NCBI GenBank assembly: GCA_023379555.1
Contig: JAMCQR010000009.1
Location: 1 to 7,018, forward strand
DNA from: Thermoplasmatota archaeon
GTDB taxonomy: Archaea > Thermoplasmatota > Thermoplasmata > Thermoplasmatales > GCA-001856825
Direction: 5' to 3'
DNA: 7,018 nucleotides
In this document: piece after piece, positions 5,733 through 7,018 of the stretch
Position numbering within the stretch: the first letter of the stretch is position 1
How the letters are laid out: each line of letters begins with the position of its first letter
The notes under the pieces: generated by a model
Told to the model about the DNA's origin: nothing
Seen by the model: only the letters and a program-made list of their open reading frames with translations
Database searches by the model: none
Position numbers and translations under genes: made by a program

Positions 5733-6695
5733 ATGACGACACTTGAAAGGCCAGAACTGCGTGATGTTTTAAAGGCGGAGAAAGTATTAAGATGTCATTT
5801 CCCCCCAAGTCCAGTAGTAAGAGTGAACCCGGATGTTGTGCCCTCAGTGACGACTTTCTTAAAACTGGATAACCTTCTTCCAACTTCCTCATTCAAAGTT
5901 CGTGGAGCGACATATCTGATTTCTCAGCTTAACAGAGATGAAAAAAATGCAGGTGTCATTGCGGCTTCGACAGGTAATTTCTCGCAGGGTGTAGCCTATG
6001 CGTCAAGACTATACGGAGTTAAGTCCAGAATAGTCATGCCTGAAAATTCGAATCAAAAGAAGGTGAAGTTCACACAGGATTTGGGAGCCGAAGTAATATT
6101 CCATGGGACAAAATTTGACGACGCCAGGAGAAAAGCAGAGGAACTAGCTTTGGAAAACGGGTACAGGTATATTCATTCTGCAAATGAACCAATGTTAATC
6201 GCCGGAGTGGGCACTCACACTCTGGAACTGCTTCGCGAGAATCCCGACATTGAGGTGATAATAGTACCAGTAGGTGGGGGAAGTGGAGCTTGTGGTGCAG
6301 CGGTTGTGGCGAAGGCCATAAGCAAAGGGATAGAGGTGATAGGAGTTCAATCAGAAGAATCTCCAGCTGCATTCAGATCTTGGAAAAGCGGAAGGCATGA
6401 ATCCGCTGAAAACAATACTTATGCAGAAGGCGTGGCGACAGGTGAGAGTTTTGAATACACTCAGTCCATAATGAGAGAGTTACTCGACGATTTCGTCCTT
6501 GTCAGAGATGACGATATTAGAAACGCATGGAGACTGCTAGCTGAACGGGCCAAGATGATTCCGGAGTCAGCATCTGCTTCCACTCTTGCTGCTGAACTCA
6601 AACTTGCTGACCGACTAAAAGGCAAACAAGTCGCTCTTATCATCACCGGAGGTAACTCTCCACAAGGCGAAATCGAGGCACTCCTTGAAAATTGA
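5733..6695 (+). CDS. Threonine/serine dehydratase-like PLP-dependent enzyme (fold type II)
   Basis: This 320-residue protein has the layout of catabolic threonine/serine ammonia-lyases. FLKLDNLLPTSSFKVRGA (42-59) holds the Schiff-base lysine K55. STGNFSQG (79-86) is the substrate-binding loop. VGGGSGACG (180-188) is the glycine-rich phosphate-binding loop, and ITGGN (304-308) lies near the pyridine nitrogen. The expected reaction is deamination of L-threonine or L-serine to a 2-oxo acid and ammonia in the cytoplasm. There is no C-terminal ACT domain, so feedback control by isoleucine is unlikely. The loop reads STGNFSQG where classic dehydratases have SAGNHAQG, and MIPESASAS (275-283) replaces the usual EPAGA segment. 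A related substrate, or a racemase- or hydroxyamino-acid-type activity, is therefore possible. The gene has its own promoter and no evident link to the molybdenum genes. Confidence 0.85.
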   Translation: MTTLERPELRDVLKAEKVLRCHFPPSPVVRVNPDVVPSVTTFLKLDNLLPTSSFKVRGATYLISQLNRDEKNAGVIAASTGNFSQGVAYASRLYGVKSRIVMPENSNQKKVKFTQDLGAEVIFHGTKFDDARRKAEELALENGYRYIHSANEPMLIAGVGTHTLELLRENPDIEVIIVPVGGGSGACGAAVVAKAISKGIEVIGVQSEESPAAFRSWKSGRHESAENNTYAEGVATGESFEYTQSIMRELLDDFVLVRDDDIRNAWRLLAERAKMIPESASASTLAAELKLADRLKGKQVALIITGGNSPQGEIEALLEN

Positions 6696-6808
6696 TGATG
6701 ATTCTACCGGTCCTCTCAGGATTACACTGTGTCTCTCGAGAATTGTTCTATAGAAAGCCCACAACTTTCACTCTAGAAAAGTTCTATTTCGAAACTGTGA
6801 TAATGTAA
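6695..6808 (+). CDS. Doubtful 37-codon ORF overlapping the dehydratase stop
   Basis: TGATG joins the dehydratase stop (6693-6695) to an ATG at 6695, with a second ATG at 6698. The frame runs 37 codons to TAA at 6806-6808 and would encode MMILPVLSGLHCVSREL followed by an aromatic- and lysine-rich tail. The overlap is the kind used for translational coupling. The peptide resembles nothing I know, has no clear domain, and an ORF this short can arise by chance. Confidence 0.15.
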   Translation: MMILPVLSGLHCVSRELFYRKPTTFTLEKFYFETVIM

Positions 6809-7018
6809 TCTACCCCGTTTCTCGGGGTTGCATCAGGAAACCGGGTCCCCGAAGGATAAGTTAATAATTTTCCTTCGAAGATATAGTCTTTAGAGGATTT
6901 CCAATAACCAACTTTCAAAGCAAAATTAAACTTCGCTATTGCCGATGAACCTCTAGCTTAGCAACACCTGACATTTATTTTCATTTCGTGGACAATTCTC
7001 AAAGATTGGGCCTCCTTT
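6809..7018. other. Noncoding stretch at the right edge
   Basis: No convincing gene is seen here. Stops occur in all forward frames up to about 6971. A GC-rich structured patch occupies 6812-6877. A TATA-like TTTATTTT at 6974-6981 lies about 28 bases before a TTG at 7006, whose frame is open to the edge, so a leaderless forward gene could begin there. Alternatively two minus-strand frames are open from the edge, ending at about 6953 and 6959, so the tail of a leftward gene is equally possible. The visible codons are too few to decide. Confidence 0.4.
6812..6877. repeat. Overlapping stem-loops in a GC-rich patch
   Basis: Three perfect short stems follow one another. Stem A is ACCCCG (6812-6817) with CGGGGT (6823-6828). 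Stem B is TCGGGG (6822-6827) with CCCCGA (6847-6852). Stem C is CGAAGGA (6850-6856) with TCCTTCG (6871-6877). B shares bases with both A and C, so A plus C excludes B. Bases 6813-6856 contain 28 G or C of 44, clearly above the flanks. It could be part of an RNA or a regulatory leader; no known RNA family is recognised. Confidence 0.35.

Noticed and set aside
6695..6701. Box C of a C/D guide RNA (ATGATGA)
   Set aside because: No CTGA box D occurs at a suitable distance, and the match falls on the dehydratase stop and tandem ATG codons.
6780..6900. tRNA or SRP RNA
   Set aside because: No cloverleaf arms or T-loop consensus with matching acceptor stem, and the conserved SRP helix 8 loop motif is absent.
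1..7018. CRISPR array, insertion sequence or integrase
   Set aside because: No regularly spaced direct repeats, terminal inverted repeats with target duplication, or transposase/integrase motifs were seen on either strand.
6953..7018. Tail of a minus-strand gene entering from the right (ending KCQVLLS or INVRCC)
   Set aside because: Two frames are equally open and only about 20 codons are visible, with no recognisable motif, so no gene is called.

Overview
The window looks archaeal. Coding density is high and genes sit on both strands. Arginine is often AGA/AGG and there are non-ATG starts (TTG, GTG). Three forward genes carry a TATA-like box about 24-33 bases before the chosen start with no Shine-Dalgarno sequence, the pattern expected of leaderless or near-leaderless archaeal transcripts. 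Moderate AT richness and molybdenum-hydroxylase genes of this type fit a thermoacidophilic archaeon (Thermoplasmata or Sulfolobales-like Thermoproteota), but the exact lineage is an inference.

Left part (1-4440): a molybdenum hydroxylase locus. It opens with the C-terminal two thirds of a molybdopterin-binding large subunit of the xanthine/aldehyde/CO dehydrogenase family (+ strand, cut by the window edge). Facing it is a two-gene minus-strand operon: a CoxG-like SRPBCC protein followed by a MocA-type molybdenum cofactor cytidylyltransferase, joined by an ATGA overlap. Divergent from coxG is an XdhC/CoxI-family maturation factor with a TATA box and a TTG start. Its 3' end overlaps a convergent minus-strand molybdopterin-binding (MoCF/MogA-like) protein by 24 bases. 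Together these genes would make the cytosine dinucleotide form of the cofactor, help insert or sulfurate it, and supply the apoenzyme. The active-site loop (PYRGAGR) lacks the AYxCSFR signature of true form I CO dehydrogenase, so the substrate is more likely an aldehyde, purine or other heterocycle. The small (2Fe-2S) and medium (FAD) subunits are not in the window.

Middle part (4441-5628): a short divergent promoter region holds a perfect 17-base palindrome beside an AT-rich TATA-like element. Downstream is a soluble seven-bladed BNR/Asp-box beta-propeller protein of unknown function.

Right part (5629-7018): a leaderless threonine/serine dehydratase-like PLP fold-type II enzyme, then about 320 bases without a convincing gene. 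That stretch has a questionable 37-codon ORF overlapping the dehydratase stop, and a GC-rich patch where three short stems overlap so that the middle one excludes both neighbours.

I see no CRISPR array, transposase, tRNA or rRNA. Most of the content is recognisable. The least explained items are the operator-like palindrome shared by the cofactor gene and the propeller gene, the loss of a C-terminal cysteine cluster in the molybdopterin-binding protein, and the structured patch at 6812-6877.
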